Shown here: piece by piece, positions 44,524 through 53,469 of the stretch
How positions within the stretch are numbered: the first letter of the stretch is position 1
Layout of the letters: every line of letters begins with the position of its first letter
DNA from: Motiliproteus sp036961355
GTDB lineage: Bacteria > Pseudomonadota > Gammaproteobacteria > Pseudomonadales > Balneatricaceae
Direction: 5' to 3'
Assembly (NCBI GenBank): GCA_036961355.1
Contig: JBALVL010000002.1
Location: 62,001 to 126,000 of the forward strand
DNA: 64,000 nt
Position numbers and translations under genes: made by a program
The notes under the pieces: generated by a model
What the model was told of the DNA's origin: nothing
Databases searched by the model: none
Seen by the model: only the letters and a program-made list of their open reading frames with translations

Positions 44524-45195
44524 ATGAGTACCGATGCGCACAGCAGTAACGCTTATATTCATTTAAGGGATGACATCCTCAGCGGTAGTCTGAAGCCCTC
44601 GTCAAAACTGCAGATCGCGGCATTAAAAGAACGTTATGAAACAAGCGCTGCGCCGGTGCGTGAAGCGCTATCCCGTTTGGCCGCCGAGGGGCTGGTGATC
44701 AAGAAAGGACAGCGAGGTTTCTGGGCTGCGCCGGTGTCTATGGAAGAGTTTCGGGATGTCTCGCGTCTTCGGGTGATGCTTGAAATTGATGCTTTTAAAC
44801 AGTCGATAGAGAACGGCGATCTTGAGTGGGAAGCCACCATTGTTGGTGCGCGCCATCGAGAGAAGGCGGTAACCGCCCAGGCCAACGGTGATCTCGCCTC
44901 AGCTGCTGGAGCGTTGATTAACGAAAACCGAGCTTTCCACTTAGCGCTGATTGCTAACTGCCCATCGGATTGGCAGAAACGTTTTATTTCTACCTTGTAC
45001 GATCAGTCAGAGCGCTTTCGCCGGCTGTCGATACTCAATACCGAAGAGGTGACCAACGAGCAGAGTGAGCATGAAGCGATCATGGCTGCCGCATTTTCTC
45101 GGGATGTGAAAAAAGCCTGCTCGCTGCTAACCAGTCATATTGAAGACTCGACTCAGCGCGTTCTCGACGCCGTGTTTTCTGATAAAGAAAGCTAG
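44524..45195 (+). CDS. GntR-family (FCD) regulator
   Basis: A 223-residue GntR protein of the FadR/FCD type. The winged HTH (AALKERYETSAAPVREALSR, LAAEGLVIKKGQRGFWA) leads into an all-helical FCD domain (SRLRVMLEIDAFKQSIENGD). It is very similar along its length to the regulator at 48458-49147, sharing VIKKGQRG and FISTLYDQ stretches, so the two arose by duplication. It is divergent from the acylating ALDH/ThDP operon. The start at 44524 (MSTDAHS) matches the family; the ribosome-binding site is weak. Confidence 0.87.
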   Translation: MSTDAHSSNAYIHLRDDILSGSLKPSSKLQIAALKERYETSAAPVREALSRLAAEGLVIKKGQRGFWAAPVSMEEFRDVSRLRVMLEIDAFKQSIENGDLEWEATIVGARHREKAVTAQANGDLASAAGALINENRAFHLALIANCPSDWQKRFISTLYDQSERFRRLSILNTEEVTNEQSEHEAIMAAAFSRDVKKACSLLTSHIEDSTQRVLDAVFSDKES

Positions 45196-45282
45196 AGGCT
45201 AAGTCACGCTTTCAGTGAAAGTTTGACCTAGCTTCTTTCAATACCCCCATACTCCGTCAGACGGCGAATCTGTTGTCAGTAT

Positions 45283-45444
45283 TCAGACGACATGTTTGTT
45301 GCTGACATTGGGGCTTGCGGTAAACAGGATGTCGACCTGCTTCTGTAAAATGTCGAGTTTTGCACGGATCTGCGCATTCTCTTGTTTGAGCTGTTCGATC
45401 TGTTCCAACATTTTGGATTCGGCTTCCGATAGTTGAATTGACAT
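45283..45444 (-). CDS. Small coiled-coil protein, unknown function
   Basis: A 53-residue protein from an ATG at 45442-45444, with AGAGGTGA about 5 nt upstream. It reads MSIQLSEAESKMLEQIEQLK then QENAQIRAKLDILQKQVDIL, a strong heptad coiled coil, and ends with a short tail (NVSNKHVV). It lies between the GntR gene and the TIM-barrel gene. A longer minus-strand frame in another phase overlaps it and is a shadow. I do not know the family. Confidence 0.6.
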   Translation of the reverse strand: MSIQLSEAESKMLEQIEQLKQENAQIRAKLDILQKQVDILFTASPNVSNKHVV

Positions 45445-45618
45445 GGTTCACCTCTAGTGATGTTTCAAATCTTTATCTGAATTGGCATTAGCGATCGTGG
45501 GCTTTGCCTTGCTAGGTCTTCTGACTTGGAAGCCAGAGCACCCCTGATCTGTGTAATTGCCGCTTGCTGTCTCCCCCGGTTGTTTAGCAGGTCCAGGGCT
45601 GGCTATCGGTCTGAATCT

Positions 45619-46458
45619 TTAGGCGCTCAATGGCTCTCTTTCGGATTGCCGGTAATCACCTTCGAGATAGTGCTTGGCGGCTACCAACATTCGTTGGGCA
45701 TACTCCTCGGCCCCCAGCTGATTGATCAGTTTGTTGTTGGGGATCTCCAAGGAGTAAGGGACTTGCGGCAGGCATGCCAACATCTCCTGCAGGTTAAGCC
45801 CCCCATCCCCCGGGAATTGCCGATCGCAACGGGCCGTATGGATTAATCCGGCTTCCGTTGCGGGGATCTCTTTGGCGGCATCACACAACTGGATGAAATT
45901 GAACCATTGCCGCGGCGCTGTTGTTAGCTCGTCCAGGTTGGCACGGCAACGATCGACGTGCAGGGTGTCGATCAGCATGCCGGCATTGGAACGGTTGACG
46001 GCATTGAGGACGCGAGCTGTTTCGGTGATATCCGGGGTTTCGGTCCAGGAAGGAAACTCAAGGTCGACGGTCAGCCCCAATGGCTTGGCCATATCGCATA
46101 GCCGTGCAAATCGCTCGATGGCTCGATCCCGGTCTGGATCGGGTAGCTGGCAGATCACATGTCGAGCCCCCAGTTCCGCCCCGGTCTCAAGGAAGGCCTG
46201 AAAATTTTCGGGTTCGTCGTCTGGCCCCAGTCGCGCCAATTCAATATCCAGTACTTCGAGACCGGTATCTGCCAGCAAAGCCTTGGCTTCGTGCATCATG
46301 ACCGGATTGTCCATCAGCGGAAAGGTCCGCTCGGTGGTGGTGACGGCGGTCATTCGAAGGCTGACAAAGTCATACCCGGTACGTGCCGCAACCGTAATCA
46401 TCTCAGCAGGAGACAGACGTAGTACTGACAGGTGGGCGAGCGAGTATTGGTAACCCAT
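45619..46458 (-). CDS. Sugar phosphate isomerase/epimerase-like TIM-barrel protein
   Basis: A 279-residue TIM-barrel protein of the AP endonuclease 2/xylose isomerase-like family. Motifs: LEVLDIELARLGPDDEPENF, GARHVICQLPDPD, LTVDLEFPSWTETPD and AGMLIDTLHVDRC, which place metal-binding Glu, Asp and His. Known members include IolE-type dehydratases and 3-dehydroshikimate dehydratases. The dehydroquinase and quinate/shikimate dehydrogenase genes in the same block would fit the latter (inferred). It stands alone, with repeats and a palindrome upstream. Confidence 0.78.
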   Translation of the reverse strand: MGYQYSLAHLSVLRLSPAEMITVAARTGYDFVSLRMTAVTTTERTFPLMDNPVMMHEAKALLADTGLEVLDIELARLGPDDEPENFQAFLETGAELGARHVICQLPDPDRDRAIERFARLCDMAKPLGLTVDLEFPSWTETPDITETARVLNAVNRSNAGMLIDTLHVDRCRANLDELTTAPRQWFNFIQLCDAAKEIPATEAGLIHTARCDRQFPGDGGLNLQEMLACLPQVPYSLEIPNNKLINQLGAEEYAQRMLVAAKHYLEGDYRQSEREPLSA

Positions 46459-46516
46459 ATTGTTATTCTCTCCTCAACAAGGATGATCAGCCGCTTTGGA
46501 CCGAGATCGCTATGCG

Positions 46517-46544
46517 CTGGTAGATGTTAGTTGGTAGATATTAG
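46517..46544 (+). repeat. Tandem 14-nt repeat
   Basis: CTGGTAGATGTTAG (46517-46530) and TTGGTAGATATTAG (46531-46544) stand in tandem upstream of the TIM-barrel gene. They may be a recent duplication or two half-sites for a regulator. Confidence 0.55.
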
Positions 46545-46604
46545 TTGTTACGCGTCAAAATTCATTAGGTAGCACAAAGCGTATAAAGTAGGTCTAAATT
46601 ACTA

Positions 46605-46623
46605 TACGTCTTTATTGGACGTA
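46605..46623. promoter_or_regulatory. TACGTC-N7-GACGTA inverted repeat
   Basis: Inverted arms TACGTC (46605-46610) and GACGTA (46618-46623), about 150 nt upstream of the TIM-barrel gene. The neighbouring TACTATACG resembles the palindrome before aroQ at 59566-59579. Confidence 0.45.
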
Positions 46624-46717
46624 GCATCAATAAGAAACCGTAGTATCAGAATTAACGAATAGTATTTAAAGGGGGGTGTTATTGAGTCGCTGCTGAGGTG
46701 ATGACGCTAAGAGGAGG

Positions 46718-47656
46718 CTAGATCGAAGACATCCCGACAAGCATCAGTGATAGCGTGAGCATCGAGATAAAGGTAGAAAGCAGAATCGATGAACTGGTGG
46801 TGTGGGTATAGCTGTTGTAGCGCTGGGATAGGATAAAGACGTTGGCGGCGACGGGCAGACCAGCGCTGAGAGTGGCCACCGACAGCCATACGGGGGAGAG
46901 GTCCAGTAGAAAATGTCCGATCGTCCAGACCAGCAGTGGAGCGACGAGCAGTTTTAAAAGGGTGATAGAGATACTCTCGACTAGATTTCCTTTCAGGGTG
47001 TATTGGGACAGTGACGCCCCTACCGTGAAAAGCGCGCAAGGAGCAGCGGCCTGTCCCAGAAGACCGGTAAATTTATCAACGATATAGGGGAGTTCTTGGC
47101 CCCAGATGCCCCAACCAAAGCCGCAGCCGATGGCCAGGATCATCGGATTTCGTATCACCGAAATCATCACCGTTCTCAGGCTTTTCAACAGGCTGGGTTG
47201 CTGCTGTTGGCCGAGTTCGATCAGGGTGCAAGGCAGGGTGAACAGGATCAGGGCATTGATCGAGATGATCGTCATCAGGGCAACCAGTCCCTCGTCGCCG
47301 AAGCGTGCCTGAACGATGGGTAAGCCTATCAGCACCAGATTTGAGTAGGTGGCGCCGGTGGAGAAAACGGTGGCGTCGATCTTTGTGAGCCTCAAAAGCT
47401 TTGGCGAGAGAATCAGGCAGAGTAAGAAGATCAACAGATTAGCGCCGAAAAATGCCAGCAGTATGGACAGTTCTAGTGTCTGAGTGCCTAACCCCTTTGC
47501 TGCGGTTCGAAATATCAGTGCGGGGATCGCCAGATAGAAGATGAACCGAGAGATCTCGTTGATCCCTGACTGGCTGAAAAAACCTGCTTTACCCAGTGCG
47601 TAGCCCAGTAGAATCAGCCCGAATACGGGCAGAATGATTTCGATCACCGTCAGCAT
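46718..47656 (-). CDS. AEC-family transporter (complete)
   Basis: A 312-residue auxin efflux carrier-type membrane protein with about ten helices in two halves (IILPVFGLILLGYALGKAGF; FYLAIPALIFRTAAKGL; NPMILAIGCGFGWGIWGQEL; APCALFTVGASLSQYTLKGN). AEC proteins move small organic acids in bacteria. It is the third gene of a minus-strand set after the GntR regulator and SDR. It is a distant paralogue of the frameshifted AEC gene at 50293. Confidence 0.87.
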   Translation of the reverse strand: MLTVIEIILPVFGLILLGYALGKAGFFSQSGINEISRFIFYLAIPALIFRTAAKGLGTQTLELSILLAFFGANLLIFLLCLILSPKLLRLTKIDATVFSTGATYSNLVLIGLPIVQARFGDEGLVALMTIISINALILFTLPCTLIELGQQQQPSLLKSLRTVMISVIRNPMILAIGCGFGWGIWGQELPYIVDKFTGLLGQAAAPCALFTVGASLSQYTLKGNLVESISITLLKLLVAPLLVWTIGHFLLDLSPVWLSVATLSAGLPVAANVFILSQRYNSYTHTTSSSILLSTFISMLTLSLMLVGMSSI

Positions 47657-47735
47657 TTTTGGGGGCTTCGGTTGTGGGCTTGTCGGGCCACCAAAAGGGG
47701 GATGATCATCAGTTCATCGTTCGGCAGCTGATACC

Positions 47736-48443
47736 TCAGATCTCGTGATCTCGAGGCAGAATCATCAGCCGTGGGATTTTTATGCCTGCAGGTTGATTGA
47801 TCACATGCATGACCTGCACGGCGACGTCTGAGGGCTGCAGCGGGTTGGGGATGTTCATGCTAACGCTTGGCTGAACCTCCCAGTCCCGCTGTAGTTCAGT
47901 TTCTACCAGCCCAGGCTCGATACAGCTGATCCGCACATCAGTGCGTGCCAGTTCCATACGCAGCGACTCAGACAGGGCTTCAATCGCAAATTTGGTCCCC
48001 GAGTAAGCACCGGCGTAGAGACGGGCTTTGGTCCCCATGACACTGGAAATATTGACTAGATCGCCGCTGCCTTGAGCCTGGAAGTGACGGACCATGTGAT
48101 AAATGAAACGGTAGGCGGCTTCGACGTTAACACGCACCATCGAGCTCATCTTATCAATGTTGATGGTATCGATAGGGCCGACTTCGATCGTTCCTGCGTT
48201 GTTGACCGCGATATCGCAACGACCATAACGCTCCAACGCCAGCTGTAATAACTTAGCCGGTGTTGAGGGCTCGCTGATATCCGCCTTTAGGTAGACCGCG
48301 TTCAGTTTGGCAGCAAGCGATTGTAGTTTCTGTTCGTTGCGTCCGTGGATGACCAGATTAAAGCCTTGCGCTGCCATAGCGCGGGCGACGGCCTCGCCGA
48401 TACCGCTAGTCGCCCCGGTGATGATGCCAACTTTGTTATTCAT
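47736..48443 (-). CDS. Short-chain dehydrogenase/reductase
   Basis: A 235-residue SDR with TGATSGIGEAVARAMA, NNAG, VNISSVMGTKARLYAG and the YSGTKFAI catalytic motif (Tyr-x3-Lys). The start at 48443 (MNNKVGIITG) has AGGAC 6 nt upstream; the longer frame would overlap the GntR gene. It lies 14 nt after that gene and 79 nt before the AEC gene, so the three probably form one operon. Confidence 0.85.
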   Translation of the reverse strand: MNNKVGIITGATSGIGEAVARAMAAQGFNLVIHGRNEQKLQSLAAKLNAVYLKADISEPSTPAKLLQLALERYGRCDIAVNNAGTIEVGPIDTINIDKMSSMVRVNVEAAYRFIYHMVRHFQAQGSGDLVNISSVMGTKARLYAGAYSGTKFAIEALSESLRMELARTDVRISCIEPGLVETELQRDWEVQPSVSMNIPNPLQPSDVAVQVMHVINQPAGIKIPRLMILPRDHEI

Positions 48444-48457
48444 AGGTTTGTCCTGAT

Positions 48458-49147
48458 TCAGCTTGCCATGCTGGTGGTGAGAGTCGATGAGACCCGACGT
48501 CCATATTCTTCGACATGTCGCTGAAGCAGCTGGCAAGCGGTCTCGACATCCCTGGCCAGCGCCGCATCCATCAGTTGTTGATGTTCTAGAAGTTCCTGGC
48601 GAACCTCATCGGCCTCCAGGCTTGAGCGCCGGCGACAACGTTCCGTTTGGTCGTATAGGGTCGAAATAAAATCGATTTGACGCTGGCAGTCGCAGTTGCC
48701 AATGAGCGCCATATGAAAGGATCTGTTTTCTCTAATTAGTGCGTCGGAGGCGACCCCAGGCGTTGATTGCGCCTTGGACAGAGCTCGCTTAACGCGATGC
48801 ATAGCACCGACAATTGTGCTCTCCCAGTTGAGGTCTCCGTTCTGGATCGACTGCTTAAGGGCATCGGTCTCAAGCAGGATGCGCAGGCGGGACACTTCCT
48901 CGAACTCCACGGTGGATATTTCCGTTACCCAGTAGCCACGCTGACCTTTTTTGATCACTAGCCCTTCGGCCGCTAAGTGCGAAAGGGCCTCGCGGATCGG
49001 CCCGATACTGGTGACATAGCGCTCTGCCAATGCGGAAATTTGTAGCTTGCTGGAGGGGGGGAGATAGCCGCTCATCAGATCCGCGCGTAACTGCTCGTAA
49101 GCGTTCAGCGGCGATGAAGTAGGGGCTTTAGGGTCGTCTGTGCGCAT
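48458..49147 (-). CDS. GntR-family (FCD) regulator, paralogue
   Basis: A 229-residue FadR-type GntR protein. HTH: SALAERYVTSIGPIREALSH, LAAEGLVIKKGQRGYW; FCD domain: VSRLRILLETDALKQSIQNG. It closely resembles the regulator at 44524-45195. The start at 49147 (MRTDD) is preferred over 49165 for its GGA upstream. It heads a minus-strand operon (SDR, AEC) and is divergent from the HMG-CoA lyase-like gene, with a candidate operator in the gap. Confidence 0.87.
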   Translation of the reverse strand: MRTDDPKAPTSSPLNAYEQLRADLMSGYLPPSSKLQISALAERYVTSIGPIREALSHLAAEGLVIKKGQRGYWVTEISTVEFEEVSRLRILLETDALKQSIQNGDLNWESTIVGAMHRVKRALSKAQSTPGVASDALIRENRSFHMALIGNCDCQRQIDFISTLYDQTERCRRRSSLEADEVRQELLEHQQLMDAALARDVETACQLLQRHVEEYGRRVSSTLTTSMAS

Positions 49148-49232
49148 AACGTAATCCATACACATCGTGTCAGTTCGAAGGGTTTCGTACTTGAGTCGTT
49201 CATATTGTGGTAGTTCAGATTATGATGTATAA

Positions 49233-49258
49233 GTGCTACTTAAGCAATTATGTAGTAC
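49233..49258. promoter_or_regulatory. Candidate GntR operator
   Basis: GTGCTACTTA (49233-49242) and TATGTAGTAC (49249-49258) are imperfect reverse complements (8 of 10) over 6 nt, centred in the divergent gap between the GntR operon and the HMG-CoA lyase-like gene. The TAAGTAG(C/T)AC word returns upstream of aroQ (about 59562-59571). Confidence 0.5.
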
Positions 49259-49328
49259 GAATCTGTAGTTAAACTATGGTTGGCGCCAGCGTTGGTTCGT
49301 CAACCGCCAAGCTGGAGGTTAAGCCCCG

Positions 49329-50225
49329 ATGAACGATCTACCTGCACAGGTCCTGTTGGAAGATGAGTCGCTAAGAGATGGGCTGCAAAGTGAAAAGCTG
49401 CAGTTCTCGGTCGAACAGAAGTTACATTTCATCAAGGGGATGGAAGCCAGTGGTGTCCGGCGAATTCAGGTGGGGTCTTTTGTGCATCCCAAGTGGGTGC
49501 CGCAGATGGCCAATACAGATGAGCTGTTCGCCCAATTGGAGCGTACAGAAGGGGTAACCTATACCGCTCTGGTTTTGAATCAGCGGGGGGTTAAACGTGC
49601 TGTCAGTGCTCAGGTCCCGCATCTGAGCATGTCGATCTCTGCCAGTGAGACGCATAACCAGAAAAATACCAACCGCAGCCTAGCCCAGGCGATGGATCAT
49701 ATTGGTGAAATGATTGAGATCGCCCGTTCGGAAAATATACGTATCCGTGCCGGAATTATTGCGTCCTTGGGGTGTGCTTTTGAAGGGCGAATCCCTAAGG
49801 AACGTGTCTGCGAAATCGCCGAACTCTACGCGTCGTTAGGGGTTGAGGAGATCAATCTGGCTGATTCGGCCGGGCTCGCCAATCCGCGCTGGGTTTACGA
49901 GATGGTGATGGCGGTACGTGAGGTGGTCGGTGACCGCGCCGGCATCAGTCTGCATCTGCATGATACCCGCGGATTGGGGCTGGCCAATATGGTGGCGGGA
50001 CTGCAAGCCGGGGTCACCACCTTTGATGCCAGTTTGGGCGGGTTGGGCGGCTGTCCTTATATCCCTGGTGCGACCGGCAATATCGCGACCGAAGACGCGG
50101 CTTACATGCTGGGTGAGATGGGGATTGAGACGGGGATTGACTGGCAGCAGTTGGGCAAGTTAACGATGGAGATGGAGAGTTTGCTCGATCGTCGTCTGCC
50201 GGGGCGTATTGCCCATTTGTCTTGA
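49329..50225 (+). CDS. Hydroxymethylglutaryl-CoA lyase-like enzyme
   Basis: A 298-residue DRE-TIM metallolyase. Motifs: LEDESLRDGLQSEKLQF (DRDG-like active site), HLHDTRGLGLANMVAGL (metal-binding His pair), and the GLGGCPYIPGATGNIATED signature with the catalytic Cys. The early GCAFEGRIP differs from the GCPYEG of classical enzymes. It should cleave a 3-hydroxy-3-methyl-acyl-CoA or similar to acetyl-CoA plus an oxo product; leucine breakdown is the textbook role, but no other liu gene is here. It is divergent from the GntR operon and precedes an AEC permease gene. Confidence 0.85.
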   Translation: MNDLPAQVLLEDESLRDGLQSEKLQFSVEQKLHFIKGMEASGVRRIQVGSFVHPKWVPQMANTDELFAQLERTEGVTYTALVLNQRGVKRAVSAQVPHLSMSISASETHNQKNTNRSLAQAMDHIGEMIEIARSENIRIRAGIIASLGCAFEGRIPKERVCEIAELYASLGVEEINLADSAGLANPRWVYEMVMAVREVVGDRAGISLHLHDTRGLGLANMVAGLQAGVTTFDASLGGLGGCPYIPGATGNIATEDAAYMLGEMGIETGIDWQQLGKLTMEMESLLDRRLPGRIAHLS

Positions 50226-50292
50226 TTTCCTTGTCGCACTGCCTAGATTCGGGGCACCTTGTTAGCCTTAGTCGTGGGCGCAGGAGTTTTTA

Positions 50293-51229
50293 ATGCTGTC
50301 GCTATTTGCGATAACCGCCCCGATTTTCCTGCTGATCATTTTGGGCTACCTTGCGCTTAAAAGCGGACTGATCTCAACCGAGGCGAATATCGGCTTCGGC
50401 CGTTTTGTGCTCTATTTTGGCATGCCAGCGATGGTGTTTCAGGGCATCAGCCCGCTACATATGAGCGAAATTCTGAATCCCGGTTATGTGGCTGCGTACG
50501 CGATAGGCTCGTTGTTAGCATTTGCTTTTGGATGGTTAATTAGCCGTAGCAACGCCGTAAATAAAGGCTTACCTCCGGCCTTGGTCGGTATGGGGATGTC
50601 CTGTTCCAACAGTGCTTATATTGGTTACCCGGTGATGCTGTTGACCTTCGCTACCCCGCCAGCCACAGGCTTTGCCATGGTGTTGTTGGTAGAAAACCTG
50701 CTGATGATACCGCTGACGTTGGTGTTGCTGGAGTACGGCGCAGGGCGGGGCAGCGGTAACACTGGGTTGGCATTGTGGCGGCCTTTGGTCCGCCGGGTAT
50801 TGGGTTCGCCGATGATACTGGCTGTTTTTTCAAGTATGGCTGTCTCGCTGTTTGATATAGCGGTTCCAGCGGTGTTGGATCAAAGCCTGGCGATGCTGGC
50901 TCAAGCGGCGCCGCCGGTGGCGCTGTTTGTGATTGGCGGCTCATTGGTAGGAGCTTCTTTGCGGGGGATGGGGGGGGCAGGTATCAGGCATTGTGATCGG
51001 TAAATTGGTGCTGCATCCGCTATTTGTTGCGTTGGCTTTTAGCCTGGTGCCAGGGGTCGACCCTATTTTAAAGGTTACGGCGATTCTGTTTGCCGCCATG
51101 CCGGTGTTGAGTGTGTATCCGGTTTTCGGTGGTATCTATGGTCAGCAGACCTTCTGTTCGTCGGTTTTGTTGGTCGCGACCGTGGCGGCATTTTTCTCGA
51201 TCTCACTGTCGCTTAGTGTGCTTTTGTGA
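50293..51229 (+). pseudogene. AEC-family transporter, frameshifted at a G8 tract
   Basis: Frame 1 runs from 50293 (MLSLFAITAPIFLLIILGYL) to SLVGASLRGMGGAGIRHCDR and stops at 51003. The rest (KLVLHPLFVALAFSLVPG, ending at 51229) lies in the +1 frame. At 50970-50977 is a run of eight G; removing one G restores a continuous protein of about 311 residues through MGGQVSGIVIGKLVLH. It is therefore either a real frameshift or a length-variable or mis-assembled homopolymer. The last 17 nt overlap the convergent LysR gene. The intact gene would be an organic acid carrier cotranscribed with the HMG-CoA lyase-like gene. Confidence 0.82.
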
Positions 51230-52148
51230 TGTCGGTATTCAATGCGTAGGGCCCCTCGGTCAACTGCTCGATCAGAAATTCCACGCAGACTTTCAGTTTG
51301 GTCGAGCTACTTAACCGAGCGGGTGTTACCGCCCAAACATCAGCGGCTTGAGAATACTCGGGCAGTATTCTGACTAATGACCCGTCTTTCAGTTGATCGG
51401 ATACATCCCAGGTTGAGAGCAGGATGATGCCGCGATCTTTAACGGCCCAGTTGCGAACCACGTCGCTATGGTTGGATCCGACAGAGCCGGTAACCCGAAT
51501 GGTTTCGATGCCGCTGGAGTTTTCTAATCGCCAGACGCCGAAGGGTTGATCCCGATCTCGAAAAGGAAGACAGTCATGGTGGTCCAGATCTTTTAGCGTC
51601 CGGGGGTGCCCTCGGAGTTTCAGGTAGTCTGGGGATGCACACAGGATTCGTTGAGATTTGATGATCGGATGGGAGATCAGGTGCGGTTCTTGAACATCCC
51701 CGGCCCGGATATCAATATCGATCCCTTCGGCCAGCAGATCGACACGGCGATCAACCAGTTCAAGCCAAATTTTCAGGTCTGGATATGTCTTAGCCAGCAG
51801 CGCCAGGATATGGGAGACGTGGTTACGCCCCATCCGCAGGCTGGTACAGATACGCAGTGAGCCGGAAGGGTTAGCGCGGGTGTTGGCGACCTCCTGCGTT
51901 AGATTGTCGGCCGCTTCCAATACCTGAAGTGCCCAAACATGGGCAATCTCTCCTTCGCTGGTGACTTGGATTCGTCGGGTAGTGCGATGAAATAGACGTA
52001 CTTTGAGGGCTCGCTCGAGGTCGGCGATTCGCTTGCTGACGTAGGCGGGAGAGATCCCCAGCTCCGTGGCGGCTCGGGCAAAGCTGCCGCAGCGATAGAC
52101 GCTACAAAATACTTTTAGGTCAATAAGATCCCATTTATTCGTAACCAT
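51213..52148 (-). CDS. LysR-family transcriptional regulator
   Basis: A 311-residue LysR protein. HTH: RCGSFARAATELGISPAYVS, KRIADLERAL; effector domain: LRICTSLRMGRNHVSHILAL and DIDIRAGDVQEPHLISH, as in the CrgA-like group. It is divergent from the Gfo/Idh gene (138 nt between starts) and converges on the frameshifted AEC gene with 17 nt overlap. It probably controls the Gfo/Idh-TRAP operon. Confidence 0.9.
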   Translation of the reverse strand: MVTNKWDLIDLKVFCSVYRCGSFARAATELGISPAYVSKRIADLERALKVRLFHRTTRRIQVTSEGEIAHVWALQVLEAADNLTQEVANTRANPSGSLRICTSLRMGRNHVSHILALLAKTYPDLKIWLELVDRRVDLLAEGIDIDIRAGDVQEPHLISHPIIKSQRILCASPDYLKLRGHPRTLKDLDHHDCLPFRDRDQPFGVWRLENSSGIETIRVTGSVGSNHSDVVRNWAVKDRGIILLSTWDVSDQLKDGSLVRILPEYSQAADVWAVTPARLSSSTKLKVCVEFLIEQLTEGPYALNTDITKAH

Positions 52149-52286
52149 TAGTGAACACTGATTCCTTTAATTGGCTAATTACTAACTCATCAGTATTTAA
52201 TATGCTATGGATTCAGTTGTCAGATCAAGCCCCTATTCGGGTTTTACGGTGGCAAACAATAAGAAAAGTGTTTTCAGAGGTATAGC

Positions 52287-53339
52287 GTGACGAAACTGAA
52301 AATTGCTGTAGCCGGTGCGGGCCTGATCGGTAGAGATCACATTAAACTTGTCGACGCGAATGATCGTTGTGACCTTGTCGCGATCGTCGACCCGACTGAA
52401 TCGGCGCGAATCCTCGCTGCTGAACTCAATACCCCCTATTTTTGTTCTCTTTCTGATCTGTTCGCCTGCGATCTTCCCGATGGCGTGATTCTCGCCACAC
52501 CCAACCATCTTCATGTCCAGCAGACTTTTGAGTGCATGGACGCCGGTGTCTCAGCGCTGGTTGAAAAACCGATCGCCCATGATTTGGCTGAAGGAGTGAA
52601 ACTTTGCGCGGAGGTAGAGGCTTCCGACGCCAAGATCTTGGTGGGACACCACCGGGCGCATAGCCCCATCGTGTCGTTGGCGAAGGAGTTGATTCGCGAC
52701 AATGCGTTGGGCGATCTGGTGGCGATCACCGGTAGTGCGACCTTCTACAAGCCCGATGACTATTTTGATGCCTCGCCTTGGCGTACTCAGCCAGGCGGTG
52801 GACCGATTTTGATCAATATGATTCACGAGATCGGTAACCTTCGCCAGTTATGTGGCGAGATCGTTGCGGTGCAGGCGATGACGTCCAGCGCCCGCCGTGG
52901 ATTTGCTGTCGAGGATACTGCGGCTATATCGCTGCGCTTCGAAAACGGCGCGTTGGGTACTTTCTTACTGTCAGATACCGCCGGTTCGGCTCGCAGTTGG
53001 GAGCAGACCTCGCAGGAAAATAAGAGTTATTCAACATACCCGGACGAGGACTGCTATGTCATCGCCGGAACGGATGGCTCCCTGGCAATCCCCACCATGC
53101 GTTTGAAGCGGTTTTCCCGTAAAGAGGACCGGTCGTGGTGGAAGCCGTTTGAGTGTTCATCCCTATCTTTAGAACGTAAGGATCCCCTCGAACTACAGTT
53201 GGAGCATTTCTGTTCGGTTATTCGAGGAGAGTGTGAGCCTTTGGTCAGTGTCCGTGACGGTCTGCAGAACCTTCGGATAACCGAAGCGATTACAAACGCC
53301 GCCAAAACTGGCAGCCTGATTGAGATAGACAGAATTTAG
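52287..53339 (+). CDS. Gfo/Idh/MocA-family oxidoreductase
   Basis: A 350-residue NAD(P)-dependent enzyme with a GTG start preceded by AGAGG. The Rossmann motif is VAGAGLIGRDHIKL, the LATPNHLHVQQT and VEKPIAHDLAEG motifs (EKP) follow, then the C-terminal alpha/beta domain with a Lys/His catalytic set (MIHEIGNLRQLCGE). Members oxidise sugars or cyclitols. It is divergent from a LysR gene and followed 130 nt later by the TRAP operon, so it may act on the imported acid or polyol. Confidence 0.83.
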   Translation: MTKLKIAVAGAGLIGRDHIKLVDANDRCDLVAIVDPTESARILAAELNTPYFCSLSDLFACDLPDGVILATPNHLHVQQTFECMDAGVSALVEKPIAHDLAEGVKLCAEVEASDAKILVGHHRAHSPIVSLAKELIRDNALGDLVAITGSATFYKPDDYFDASPWRTQPGGGPILINMIHEIGNLRQLCGEIVAVQAMTSSARRGFAVEDTAAISLRFENGALGTFLLSDTAGSARSWEQTSQENKSYSTYPDEDCYVIAGTDGSLAIPTMRLKRFSRKEDRSWWKPFECSSLSLERKDPLELQLEHFCSVIRGECEPLVSVRDGLQNLRITEAITNAAKTGSLIEIDRI

Positions 53340-53469
53340 TTTAAGGTGCTGCGGACCAGTCCTGAAGGCTAATATCGCAGCAATTAAAAGCATGGCTCCC
53401 TGTTGTGGGGCATAAAACTAGTAGCAGAAAATTAAGAACCATAATCATAATAAACGTGGAGTTCTGATC

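Noticed and set aside
46707..47039. Minus-strand 110-codon frame inside the AEC gene
   Set aside because: It is in another phase of the same strand within a gene with strong membrane protein character.
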